Notes under the pieces: model-generated | What the model was told of the DNA's origin: nothing | Seen by the model: the letters and a program-made list of their open reading frames with translations, nothing else | Database searches by the model: none | Shown here: positions 33,561-41,202 of the stretch, piece after piece | How positions within the stretch are numbered: position 1 is the first letter of the stretch | How the letters are laid out: each line of letters begins with the position of its first letter | Position numbers and translations under genes: made by a program | Origin: Brevibacillus parabrevis | Lineage (GTDB): Bacteria; Bacillota; Bacilli; Brevibacillales; Brevibacillaceae | Reading direction: 5' to 3' | DNA length: 42,106 bases | Assembly (NCBI RefSeq): GCF_003710905.1 | Contig: NZ_RHHV01000026.1 | Location: 1-42,106 of the forward strand

Positions 33561-33637
33561 TTTACAAATTATTATAATAATAGACATTTTGTAATATCTC
33601 TCGTCACTCGTCAAATCTTTTTTGTCACATTTTGTAA
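33561..33637 (-). promoter_or_regulatory. Control region of tad cluster B with repeated ACATTTTGTAA boxes
   Basis: The 11-mer ACATTTTGTAA occurs at 33584-33594 and 33627-33637, 43 bp apart (about four helical turns). An inverted partial copy (TTTACAAAT) lies at 33561-33569 and an ATTATTA/TAATAAT palindrome at 33569-33582. On the minus strand a TATAAT lies within the palindrome, and TTGACG is present at 33608-33613. The exact promoter is unclear, but repeated sites suggest cooperative binding of a regulator. Confidence 0.55.
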
Positions 33638-33656
33638 CAGTATTGTGAATATTTGG

Positions 33657-33686
33657 ATCGCCCTGCACGCAACCGTGCAAGGCGAT
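33657..33686 (-). terminator. Hairpin after the 92-aa gene
   Basis: A 12-bp stem (ATCGCCTTGCAC / GTGCAGGGCGAT, one G-U) with a 6-nt loop. It is strong in stem but has no T-tract, so it is a weak terminator or an mRNA 3'-end structure. Confidence 0.55.
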
Positions 33687-33694
33687 ATCCCGCA

Positions 33695-33973
33695 CTATTC
33701 TGCGTTCAGATAAAGCTCTTCACCTGTAGCGAAAAGAAGTGCGATTCTACCTCCTCGCTCCATGACGGCCGGAGCATTCTCCATCACAATCAGCCCGTCA
33801 TTGAGTACAACTCTGTCCCCAAATCGATGTACCGTCTCGATTCGGAAACTTCCCAGCGAGAGTCTTTCCAGTGAAAGATGCCTGCCGGGCTTGTGCTTCT
33901 GATAGCGTACCTGTCGCCCCAGAAGCTGCTCTACGGATGCAGAGCACTTGTGGTGAGCCTCTACTGTTGCCAT
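33695..33973 (-). CDS. Uncharacterised 92-aa protein between the two tad clusters
   Basis: The ATG has a perfect AAGGAGG 8 nt upstream. The protein is soluble and basic in its first half (QLLGRQVRYQKHKPGRHLS), with beta-strand-rich middle (LGSFRIETVHRFGDRVVLND) and a C-terminal GGRIALLFATGEELYLNAE. There is no membrane span or known motif. It is probably monocistronic, between the dyad at 33998-34047 and the hairpin at 33657-33686. Its position suggests a link to pilus expression, but nothing in its sequence shows this. Confidence 0.72.
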   Translation of the reverse strand: MATVEAHHKCSASVEQLLGRQVRYQKHKPGRHLSLERLSLGSFRIETVHRFGDRVVLNDGLIVMENAPAVMERGGRIALLFATGEELYLNAE

Positions 33974-33997
33974 GCGCAACGCCTCCTTCTCTCACCT

Positions 33998-34047
33998 GTA
34001 GAGTACGGCCGTTTCATGTGCTTATAAGCCAATGAAACTATCTCTAC
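33998..34047. promoter_or_regulatory. 50-bp nested inverted repeat upstream of the 92-aa gene
   Basis: Three nested arm pairs share one centre: GTAGAG / CTCTAC (33998-34003, 34042-34047), GTTTCAT / ATGAAAC (34011-34017, 34032-34038) and a central palindrome GCTTATAAGC (34020-34029), which also contains a possible -10 (TATAAG on the minus strand). There is no T-tract. An operator or structured leader is more likely than a terminator. Confidence 0.5.
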
Positions 34048-34081
34048 GGTAAAAAAAGACAGAGGGCGTTTGCAAATATTT

Positions 34082-34804
34082 TTACTCTTCTTCCCAGTAG
34101 GAGGGATGACTTAGCTCGGGATACATCTCTGTCACCATATCAAACGGAGAAAAGTACAAGGTATCGACGAGAATTTTCAATTTGTATTGCTTCAAGAGCG
34201 AATAAGCCCGCTCTGTCTTGCTAAACAACCTGGGGAGTTCACGCAAATCTGAAAGCTGCAACAGATGTTGGCACATGTAATCGACGCATATTTTGGCCCG
34301 CTCCTCGCCTTTCACACTTTGAAAATACGCCGGGGGAAAATGACGCCGGATACCTGATAGCACCTCCTGATAGACCCAAAGCGCACGTTGCTTTTCGGTT
34401 AGCCGCGGCAAGTAAGGATAGGCAAATTCGACAAAATAATACACATCCTCCGCTTTGGCTTCGATCGGCGGCTCAATATACTCTCGTATCAAATGCAGCT
34501 TCAATTGTTTGATATCTTCCAGGCTCAACTCACGTCTAGCTTGTTCTGGCGTCCATTTCTTCACATTTTCTATGGCGTAACGGACGATTAACTGGACCTT
34601 CTGCTTGCGGTACTGCGCATCTTCAAATTCATACGGGGAAAAACGTTTCTGCTCTCCGTTAAGAATGCGTTTGTACCGATCGACGATTTTTGACGGCACT
34701 GTCCCCTCACTCCAATCCCCATTTTTGGAATATACTCCTAAATTACCACGGGTGATTGGGACAAAAATAACAGGGATGTCGCCATAAAACGCGCCTTTAG
34801 TCAT
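34082..34804 (-). CDS. Uncharacterised 240-aa protein at the end of tad cluster A, internal repeat (possibly DUF4046-like)
   Basis: A soluble protein apparently built from two related halves. One contains RYKRILNGEQKRFSPYEF with VQLIVRYAIENVKKW, the other VYQEVLSGIRRHFPPAYF with AKICVDYMCQHLLQL, each followed by a helical stretch ending in an aromatic-rich segment (EFAYPYL, TEMYPEL). The pattern reminds me of DUF4046 proteins; this is from memory and only moderately sure. Its ATG overlaps the end of the TadE/G-like gene by 8 nt, so it is coupled to cluster A. There is no signal peptide. Function unknown. Confidence 0.78.
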   Translation of the reverse strand: MTKGAFYGDIPVIFVPITRGNLGVYSKNGDWSEGTVPSKIVDRYKRILNGEQKRFSPYEFEDAQYRKQKVQLIVRYAIENVKKWTPEQARRELSLEDIKQLKLHLIREYIEPPIEAKAEDVYYFVEFAYPYLPRLTEKQRALWVYQEVLSGIRRHFPPAYFQSVKGEERAKICVDYMCQHLLQLSDLRELPRLFSKTERAYSLLKQYKLKILVDTLYFSPFDMVTEMYPELSHPSYWEEE

Positions 34805-35306
34805 ATACTCCCGACTGCGACACTCGTTCTATTTTTACATCGAGCTGCTCCCAAAACGCAGGAATCCTCTGGTCTACCTCCATTTTCAGATGGTAAATGC
34901 CTTGGCGGTACAAGTGGGAGCGCTCTCCCTTTTGATGAACAACTGAAATCTCTTCTGCTCTGCTTGCCAATGCTGATTGGTTCATTCTCCATAAAATAGC
35001 TGCCTCTTCACGCGCGCCCCTTATTACCTCGGCATTTTCCTGTTCGGCTTCCTCTGTGGTTGCATATAATCTTTTTTCTGGTGCGCCGTCAGAATTGGCG
35101 TACTCCCACATCCCTGCTGCTCGTGCTCCTTTTGTTATCAGATCAGCAGTATGTTGAACTTTCATTTCCAAATAGTCAGCCTGCTCCGAGAGCAACAGCA
35201 GAGCCAACAAACCGCCCAAGCAAAAAAGAAAAAAGAGCATCGTGATCATTGTCGCTCCGTTCTCTTCTCTTGTGATTGTCACAATGCGCCGCCACAAGCC
35301 GTTCAT
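34797..35306 (-). CDS. TadE/TadG-like pseudopilin (cluster A)
   Basis: A 169-aa protein with a short cytosolic N-terminus containing EENGATMITMLFFLFCLGGL, so a Gly-containing site precedes the membrane span (about residues 19-40). The extracytoplasmic tail is charged (KVQHTADLITKGARAAGMWEY, DQRIPAFWEQLDVKIERV). Its ATG overlaps the tadE stop (ATGA). It resembles TadE/TadG minor pilins, which act in pilus initiation or anchoring; the lack of a large C-terminal domain argues against full TadG. Confidence 0.8.
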   Translation of the reverse strand: MNGLWRRIVTITREENGATMITMLFFLFCLGGLLALLLLSEQADYLEMKVQHTADLITKGARAAGMWEYANSDGAPEKRLYATTEEAEQENAEVIRGAREEAAILWRMNQSALASRAEEISVVHQKGERSHLYRQGIYHLKMEVDQRIPAFWEQLDVKIERVSQSGVYD

Positions 35307-35722
35307 TTTTTGTCCTCCGCGTTTTCTATCATCATGTGATAGCTTTCGGACAACTCATACAAAGCTCCAGTAGCAAGCAGACGAAAAGTAATTTTCGCCT
35401 CTGATTTGAAATGGTTCCCTTTTTTCCAGCCGCCTTCATCCAGTTCAAGCACAACCTCTTTGTCCGCAACCTCCATCCCTTGATCAAGCTCGGCTGTTCC
35501 CCGTTCTCTGGCGTGGTATTTGGCCAAGCCGAAATTCGGTTGCACGGCTGCGATTCTTCCTGCTTCGTACGCGGCTGCCAAAGCCTTTTGCCGATTGTAC
35601 AAAATCGTGAATTGATCGAAAGAAAAAACGATCAATAACCAAACCAAAGGGAAGATCAAGACAAACTCAATCAACTGACTGCCTTGTTCGTCGCGCAACC
35701 ATTGTTTGCACTTGTTTCTCAT
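35303..35722 (-). CDS. tadE: TadE-like pseudopilin (cluster A)
   Basis: The 139-aa protein has RDEQGSQLIEFVLIFPLVWL at its N-terminus. This is the TadE motif (Gly then xxxxE plus a span, here G-S-Q-L-I-E) recognised by the prepilin peptidase. It is followed by a tail with NRQKALAAAYEAGRIAA. The start is the ATG overlapping the stop of the prepilin peptidase gene (TGATG) with GGGAG upstream; the longer in-frame reading is inside that gene. It is probably a minor subunit processed by the adjacent peptidase. Confidence 0.9.
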   Translation of the reverse strand: MRNKCKQWLRDEQGSQLIEFVLIFPLVWLLIVFSFDQFTILYNRQKALAAAYEAGRIAAVQPNFGLAKYHARERGTAELDQGMEVADKEVVLELDEGGWKKGNHFKSEAKITFRLLATGALYELSESYHMMIENAEDKK

Positions 35723-36216
35723 CAGCTTTCTCCCAGCATACGCATGGCTTGGCGGAGCAAAAATGCGCACAACAAAAACACTGCATACGGGAACGAAAAT
35801 CCTGAACTCCCCACTTCAGGAAGCCAGAGCTGCCGATGCGCCTTCCATCCCGCTGCCATCACATGGAGGTTCCTTGCAAGACGGGACCAACTGCGCGGGA
35901 AAAATAAAACACTCAACAGACATATACCCATCGATTGCAGAAAAAGCGTGTACACATCCATCCAGCTTGTCCATGCACCCAAAGCCATCAACAGCTTTTG
36001 ATCGCCCATCCCCATGCCCTTTGCAGCAACAGGGAAAACCGTCAACACGAATGCTCCCAGTACGCCCATCGTTGCTGTCCATAGCGAGCCGATGTGCCAC
36101 TGGTAGCATAGCCCCAGCAAAACTGCCGATAACGTGACTGCATTAGGAATCCGTCGATACTTCCAGTCATACCAAGCCGACGTAACCAGCAAACCTGTTA
36201 AAATCACATGGATCAT
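35722..36216 (-). CDS. cpaA: A24-family prepilin peptidase (CpaA/TadV type, cluster A)
   Basis: A 164-aa polytopic aspartic peptidase. Catalytic aspartates lie in SAWYDWKYRRIPN (about residue 17) and in the GMGMGDQKLLMALG motif (about residue 73), typical of short TadV/CpaA enzymes that lack the N-methylation domain. It cleaves Flp, TadE and TadF/G leaders. The ATG overlaps the flp stop (ATGA). It is the only prepilin peptidase in the window, so cluster B would need to share it if its subunits are processed. Confidence 0.93.
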   Translation of the reverse strand: MIHVILTGLLVTSAWYDWKYRRIPNAVTLSAVLLGLCYQWHIGSLWTATMGVLGAFVLTVFPVAAKGMGMGDQKLLMALGAWTSWMDVYTLFLQSMGICLLSVLFFPRSWSRLARNLHVMAAGWKAHRQLWLPEVGSSGFSFPYAVFLLCAFLLRQAMRMLGES

Positions 36217-36389
36217 TTGCTGATCTTTTCTTGCAGTTCCTTCAGTTTGGCGTCCTCCGCTTCCCCCAATGAAGCCAGCGTCGGGATGATCAAGATGAGA
36301 ATTACCGCCACGATGATGACCATTTCCACAATCGTTACACCGTCTTCCTCGCGCCAAAAGCGCCGCAAATAGTCAGAGACAAATGACAT
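36213..36389 (-). CDS. flp: Flp-family type IVb pilin (cluster A)
   Basis: The 57-aa major pilin has a leader up to REEDG, then VTIVEMVIIVAVILILII, so cleavage after Gly leaves Glu at +5 and the hydrophobic N-terminal helix of Flp pilins. The Tyr usually at +6 is Met here. A short helical tail (LGEAEDAKLKELQEKISK) completes it. The start is the ATG after AAGGAGGG; the in-frame upstream codons precede that site. A 70-nt gap from tadC could hold a separate promoter, but none is convincing. Confidence 0.94.
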   Translation of the reverse strand: MSFVSDYLRRFWREEDGVTIVEMVIIVAVILILIIPTLASLGEAEDAKLKELQEKISK

Positions 36390-36456
36390 CTCTTTCCCTC
36401 CTTTTTCAGATCGTATTTTCACTTTGCCAAAAGACAGTGCAGGGGTGCAAAAATAT

Positions 36457-37365
36457 TTACAAACGCTCTCCGATGCCCATAAGCGCCGGGCCGATTACCA
36501 GAAATAGCAAAGGAACGCCCATGAACACAATCACAAGCGGGAGAAGGCGAACATTCAAGCGATTCATGCGAGCGGCAGCCTCATCTTCCTGCTGCCTTAC
36601 CTGTTCTTCAATTTGCACAGACAACATGTGCGAGATGCTGACTCCTTTGCTTATTGCTTCGTTCATCTCCAAAGCGATCGTACTCAAGGAATCGACCTCC
36701 CAGCGAAACGCCAGCTCTTCCAACGCCTTTCTCCACGATCCGTGCCGCTTTTCTGCGACCTCAAGCCAGGAAAGCTCCTTGCCAAGCCTGGCATTGAAAC
36801 GACGTGCTGTCTGTTTTACCGCGATTTGCAATGGCATGCCTGCCTCAACCAACGATTGGACAATGCCAAAAAAGATCGGCACTTGCTCGCGTATTTCGGC
36901 TTTGGCCCGTTTGTCTGCCCAATCAAGAGCCAATGTAGGCAGCAAATAAAGCCCTAAGCTAAGGATCAATGGATACCCCGTTTTTACTCCGAGCATCTCT
37001 CCTCCTGCCAGCTTCAATAGCAGGCTGAAAAGCGAAGAGGCGACCAGGCATACGCCGATCAGCCTCATGATTACCAACTCCGCCAAACTCATTTGCATGT
37101 GGAGCCTCAATAAGATTTCTTCCGTTTTTACAGGCTGTATGCCTGTCCAGCTGCATAATCGATGCAAAAGTGGGACGTTTCGCTCTAGCATGCGTACCAA
37201 AGCCCAGCGAGCTTGTCGCCGTTCAAAAGCTTGATCAAGCTCCGCCTGTTGCTCAATTTCAATTCGACTGAACAAGGTGGAAAAAAAGGAGTCTCCCTTG
37301 CTTACGCAAGCAGGGAGTCCGTAGAGGAACACTGCCAATCCAAGCAATAGCCCAATCAGAAGCAC
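36457..37365 (-). CDS. tadC: TadC-like inner-membrane platform protein (cluster A)
   Basis: The 302-aa T2SF-domain protein starts at a GTG with GGGGGA 9 nt upstream. Spans occur at about 2-20, 95-145 and 275-298. The T2SF core contains EQVPIFFGIVQSLVEAGMPLQ, and EMNEAISKGVSISHMLSVQIEEQ in the second helical bundle. It follows tadB with an overlap of the stop and ribosome-binding region. Standard Tad platform subunit. Confidence 0.92.
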   Translation of the reverse strand: MLLIGLLLGLAVFLYGLPACVSKGDSFFSTLFSRIEIEQQAELDQAFERRQARWALVRMLERNVPLLHRLCSWTGIQPVKTEEILLRLHMQMSLAELVIMRLIGVCLVASSLFSLLLKLAGGEMLGVKTGYPLILSLGLYLLPTLALDWADKRAKAEIREQVPIFFGIVQSLVEAGMPLQIAVKQTARRFNARLGKELSWLEVAEKRHGSWRKALEELAFRWEVDSLSTIALEMNEAISKGVSISHMLSVQIEEQVRQQEDEAAARMNRLNVRLLPLVIVFMGVPLLFLVIGPALMGIGERL

Positions 37366-37371
37366 ACTTCT

Positions 37372-38271
37372 TCATCCCCCTCTGTGTATGCTTTTGTGCG
37401 CGATGTGGCGAATGGCTTCTCCCCCCAACAAAATACTCGCCAGGCACACCCACATGAGCAAACGGCCGCCAAGTGTCGCTGTCAGCGAATCAAAATGATG
37501 CGGATTGTTTGCAAAAAGTGCCACGATAAAGACAAAGGGCATTACACTCAAAAGGTTCACTTGCGCTACAATTTGCGCCATGGCTGCTTTTTGCCGACGA
37601 AATGACTGTCTGCGGCGCAAGATGGCCGAAGCCGCCAAATCAAGTGTCTTCGCCATGTCTCCCCCCATTTCTCGCTGAATTTGTACGATAGTAGCCAAAT
37701 AGTTGACATCAGCCGAGCCTGTTCGCTGGGAAAAGTCATTCATGACATGCTCAAGCGGCACCTGTGCGCGAAGCAGCTCCACAATTCTCTTGTACTCTGT
37801 TGTAATGCTCCCTTCCAAAAAAGGACTTGCAACCACCTGCTCAAAAGCGTGCAAATACGATGGCGACGTCCGCAAGGAGCTTGCCATCAAGCGAATGGCT
37901 TTTATATTCCCTGCTTCAAATTTGTCTCGACGCTTTGCTCCCCCAACACTAACCACTCGCTCTGTAAACAAAATACCAGCAAACAACGCAGGCGCGGCCA
38001 GCCACCATGATTGCAAGATTTGGCTGCTAAAAACAAAAGACACAGCCCCGAAGAAAAAGCACAGGGTCACATACTGGTTCACTCCCAAACCCGAGTGTGA
38101 TTTCGCCAGGCGCTCCTCTAAGCGATTCCATACCGTTTTTCTGTCTTGTTGAAGTACGCCCACAATCGCATGCTTGCCCGATCTTCCCCGCGTGTAAAGC
38201 TTCGGCGGAATCATGAGCAACAATATCGCTACACCGATTCCCGTAGCGACAGGCAGGCTGATGTCTCCCAA
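37372..38271 (-). CDS. tadB: TadB-like inner-membrane platform protein (cluster A), TTG start
   Basis: The 299-aa T2SF-domain protein initiates at TTG with AGGAGGG 8 nt upstream. Spans lie near residues 5-20, 70-105 and 250-285. The core includes AIRLMASSLRTSPSYLHAFEQV and the conserved ATIVQIQREMGGDMAKTLD. It sits 12 nt after the ATPase gene and directly before tadC. It forms the membrane platform with TadC. Confidence 0.93.
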   Translation of the reverse strand: MGDISLPVATGIGVAILLLMIPPKLYTRGRSGKHAIVGVLQQDRKTVWNRLEERLAKSHSGLGVNQYVTLCFFFGAVSFVFSSQILQSWWLAAPALFAGILFTERVVSVGGAKRRDKFEAGNIKAIRLMASSLRTSPSYLHAFEQVVASPFLEGSITTEYKRIVELLRAQVPLEHVMNDFSQRTGSADVNYLATIVQIQREMGGDMAKTLDLAASAILRRRQSFRRQKAAMAQIVAQVNLLSVMPFVFIVALFANNPHHFDSLTATLGGRLLMWVCLASILLGGEAIRHIAHKSIHRGG

Positions 38272-38283
38272 CGTCAGTCCCTC

Positions 38284-39777
38284 CTAGACGGATATTGGCG
38301 TTGTAAAAAATACCTGCTCGATCTCTTCGCGTGACATCCCCTTTTCCAGCCACCGCTTGATCATCCGTTCCGGCCGATAACCTGTCCATTTGAAGTGTCC
38401 TTTGACTTTTCCGTCATGTACACCCATCGGCTCGTATACAAAAATATCTTGCAAATACACTCTGTCCGGCAAAACCTGTTTTACGTTGCAAACCTTTTTG
38501 ATCCACTCTTCATGGGATTGGCCTGTTCCGACAACTTCTGTTATCGCAACCACTTTGCGACTCCCATCTTCTTCAAACCGCTTTACCTGAACAATCAAGT
38601 CCAGTGCCGAGCCAATCATCAGATTGCGTTCTTGGGCACTGTACATTTCATCAGCCTTGCCAAACAAAATCGGCAATGTAGAATCAACCAAGGCACGTGG
38701 TGAATTTGCATGAGCTGTGCTCCAGCTCCCAGGGTGATCGGTGTTCATCGCCCATAGCATGTCGACAATTTCTCCGCCACGCGTCTCGCCTACCATAATG
38801 ACGTCCGGCCGTTTGCGCAATGACAAGCGAACACAATCCTTGATAGAGAATCCTCCTTTTCCTTCGTAGTTAGCCGGCTTTGCCAGCAACCTTCTCACAA
38901 ACGGATGCTGGAGTCTCATCTCCAAAACATCCTCGATCGTGATGATGCTTAAATGAGCAGGAACGTACTGAGAAATAAGGTTCAACATATGCGTTTTGCC
39001 TGAGCCGGTTCCGCCGCTGACAATCCCGGATGCTCTGGACAGGCCGACAGCTCTTTGCAAAAACAACAGCATCGGCTCACAAATCGATCCGTACCGCAAA
39101 TAGTCGCTTTCGCTCAGCAGCTCGCGATGTTTGCGAATGGTCAGCGTGTGTCCATCGGGCGTAATCGATCGGTGCGTGGCAGCCACCCGCGAGCCGTCAG
39201 GAAGCTGTGTATGCAGCTCTGCTTTTGTTTCATTGAACTCGCGCCCCATTGTCGCAGCCATTTGCTCCAGCAAGTGCAGCATTTCTTCTTCGCTTCGAAA
39301 CAGGATTGCCTCGTTTTTTTCCAATCGTCCCGTACTTTTCCGCTCAACTACCAGGTAATTATGGCGATGGAACATAATCTCCGTAATATCTTGGTCCTCT
39401 AATAGTTCATCAAGTGCTCCCCACCCCGTCAAGGAATGCAGCAAACGTTTGACCTCCGTCTCCAACTGAATGGACGACAGCGGCATTTGCGACTCTAACA
39501 GCATTCTGATGTCAGCTGTCAGCTCTTCTTTGAAGGTAGACGAATGTTTGTCCTCCCATAGACGCCTGCCGTGTTTCTCCACGATTTGAGTACGAATAAA
39601 TGTCTCTGCCTCGCTGCCAATCCAACGCTCTTGTGAACGTTCTAGGGAAGCTGGACTTTCTAATTGCTTTTCAAAAAAGGCAGCGGATGAACTGGAATGA
39701 TCACGCCCCATCGGCCGCGACTCTTGGCTTTTTTGTACGTGATTGGATATGCCAAGCAACTGTCGTTTATCGAACAT
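38284..39777 (-). CDS. cpaF: CpaF/TadA-type secretion ATPase (cluster A)
   Basis: The 497-aa GspE-superfamily ATPase that powers Flp pilus assembly. The N-terminal domain contains the CpaF signature GWGALDELLEDQDITEIM. Catalytic features are Walker A GGTGSGKTH (about 254-262), the Asp box IITIEDVLEMRL, Walker B PDVIMVGETRGGE and the His box WSTAHANSP, all intact. The first about 60 residues are a polar extension. The start has AGGAGGG upstream. Unlike cluster B TadA, all motifs are canonical. Confidence 0.96.
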   Translation of the reverse strand: MFDKRQLLGISNHVQKSQESRPMGRDHSSSSAAFFEKQLESPASLERSQERWIGSEAETFIRTQIVEKHGRRLWEDKHSSTFKEELTADIRMLLESQMPLSSIQLETEVKRLLHSLTGWGALDELLEDQDITEIMFHRHNYLVVERKSTGRLEKNEAILFRSEEEMLHLLEQMAATMGREFNETKAELHTQLPDGSRVAATHRSITPDGHTLTIRKHRELLSESDYLRYGSICEPMLLFLQRAVGLSRASGIVSGGTGSGKTHMLNLISQYVPAHLSIITIEDVLEMRLQHPFVRRLLAKPANYEGKGGFSIKDCVRLSLRKRPDVIMVGETRGGEIVDMLWAMNTDHPGSWSTAHANSPRALVDSTLPILFGKADEMYSAQERNLMIGSALDLIVQVKRFEEDGSRKVVAITEVVGTGQSHEEWIKKVCNVKQVLPDRVYLQDIFVYEPMGVHDGKVKGHFKWTGYRPERMIKRWLEKGMSREEIEQVFFTTPISV

Positions 39778-39786
39778 TTCGCCCTC

Positions 39787-41202
39787 CTATCCCCACAGCC
39801 AGCGAAAAAGTGACGCTTTTTCATTCTTTTTCTCTTTTGCAGCAGGTGTTTTGGCTACTTCATCAACTGGAAACAATGCTTTCCCCAACGTTTCAATCGC
39901 ATTCCTGGCTGCACTTCGCCCTGTTTGCAGCATGACTGGCACTCCTGTGTTAATGGACTTTTTGACTTCGCTGTCGTCAGGGATCGAAAAGATTTTTTTG
40001 CTTGGGTGAAGTTGAAAGTAAGCTCTGATTTCTTCCAACGTAAACATTTCTTTTCGCTGGAGACGATTCATGCACACTTGAATGCGCTCTTCGGGATACT
40101 CTGCTTCTCTGAGAAGTTTTAACAAGCGCTGAATATTTTCAATAGAGTCTACCACCGGATTTCCCACCATCACGACATGCTCGGCAAAAAACAGCGCCTG
40201 AATGGTAGCATCAGTCGTATCAGGAGCGGTATCAATCAAGATGACATCGTAGTTGCTGCGCTTGAGTGTCTCCAAAATGAGATACAAATGATAGTCGCGG
40301 ATTTCAAAGCTCTGGCGTATATCTCTGGGGGAAGTGAGCACATCAAGGCCAGACTCCGAATGAACGACGGTATACCGTTCAATCTGTTGTGGTAATAGCG
40401 GCAATGATGAGGCAAGTTCTTGCCATTCCTCTGGTTTGATGGAATATGTGTCGAGCCCTTTGCTCTCTGCGTATGCATGAAGCTGGCGGTCAAGGTCTTG
40501 TACCCACGTATACAAGTTCGGTGTTCGTGGGAGGTTTAGTGTAGTCGCAAATGTCCCTAGATCGAGATTGAAATCAACTGCCAACACTTTCAAAGGCTGG
40601 CCTTCCCTTTTTTGTGTGGAAAAGAAGATAGCCAATTCGCGGGAAATAAACGTTTTTCCCACTCCACCTTTTGGGCCGTACACGGTAATAAGATGCTTCG
40701 GCTTTACGCGAGGATTTTGCTCGGATCCTGCCAAACCTTTCCAGTGTCGCTCGGAGTCAGGCAGATCGCGTACGTTATCGTGATGCTCTGATAAAATATT
40801 GTGTTGCAGTTGTGGCTGCCTGGAATCGGCAGTTGCTGCGATCTGGCCCTGAGCCATCATCGCTAGAGCTTCTACTTGTCCCAGTTGTATCGGTTTTGCA
40901 ATCACCCAAATACCGAGATTGCGAAAAAACGGTTCCCACATCAGCTCACTTGCTGTGCACGCCGCGATAAAAGACAAATGCGGGAAGGCGAGACGAAACT
41001 GTTGGCTCAATATGCCTCTTTCCGTATCTTTGATTCCGCCCAGTAGAACAAGCTCTGGCCGGGTCGCGTGAAGTTTTGCCCATGCTTCCTCTGCGCTGGA
41101 CGCTTCGCCGCATACTTCGATCAGATGACTGCACGCAAGCTGACTGATTAAAGAGCGAGTTGCTTCGCGATCATCGTCTACAATCAGCAATCGTCTTTTC
41201 AC
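39787..41202 (-). CDS. cpaE: CpaE/TadZ-type protein: pseudo-receiver plus MinD-like ATPase (cluster A)
   Basis: The 471-aa two-domain protein has a receiver-like domain at residues 1-120 with the acidic pair (LLIVDDDRE), but the phospho-acceptor strand reads ELVLLGGIKD, with Gly where Asp is expected, so phosphorylation is unlikely. A linker leads to the MinD/ParA domain with an intact deviant Walker A GPKGGVGKTFIS (about 174-185), VLAVDFNLDLGTF and VILIDTAPDTT. TadZ/CpaE positions the Tad apparatus. It starts at a GTG overlapping the stop of the SAF gene (GTGA). Coupled first genes of cluster A. Confidence 0.92.
   Translation of the reverse strand: MKRRLLIVDDDREATRSLISQLACSHLIEVCGEASSAEEAWAKLHATRPELVLLGGIKDTERGILSQQFRLAFPHLSFIAACTASELMWEPFFRNLGIWVIAKPIQLGQVEALAMMAQGQIAATADSRQPQLQHNILSEHHDNVRDLPDSERHWKGLAGSEQNPRVKPKHLITVYGPKGGVGKTFISRELAIFFSTQKREGQPLKVLAVDFNLDLGTFATTLNLPRTPNLYTWVQDLDRQLHAYAESKGLDTYSIKPEEWQELASSLPLLPQQIERYTVVHSESGLDVLTSPRDIRQSFEIRDYHLYLILETLKRSNYDVILIDTAPDTTDATIQALFFAEHVVMVGNPVVDSIENIQRLLKLLREAEYPEERIQVCMNRLQRKEMFTLEEIRAYFQLHPSKKIFSIPDDSEVKKSINTGVPVMLQTGRSAARNAIETLGKALFPVDEVAKTPAAKEKKNEKASLFRWLWG

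Noticed and set aside
33640..33653. ResD/Fnr-like TTGTGAAT sequence near the cluster B control region
   Set aside because: A single short half-like match in an AT-rich stretch, with no second half at the required spacing.
33537..33695. Extension of the 253-aa protein to 306 aa
   Set aside because: It runs through the hairpin and the repeated-box control region and has no ribosome-binding site, while the ATG at 33536 follows GGGGGG.
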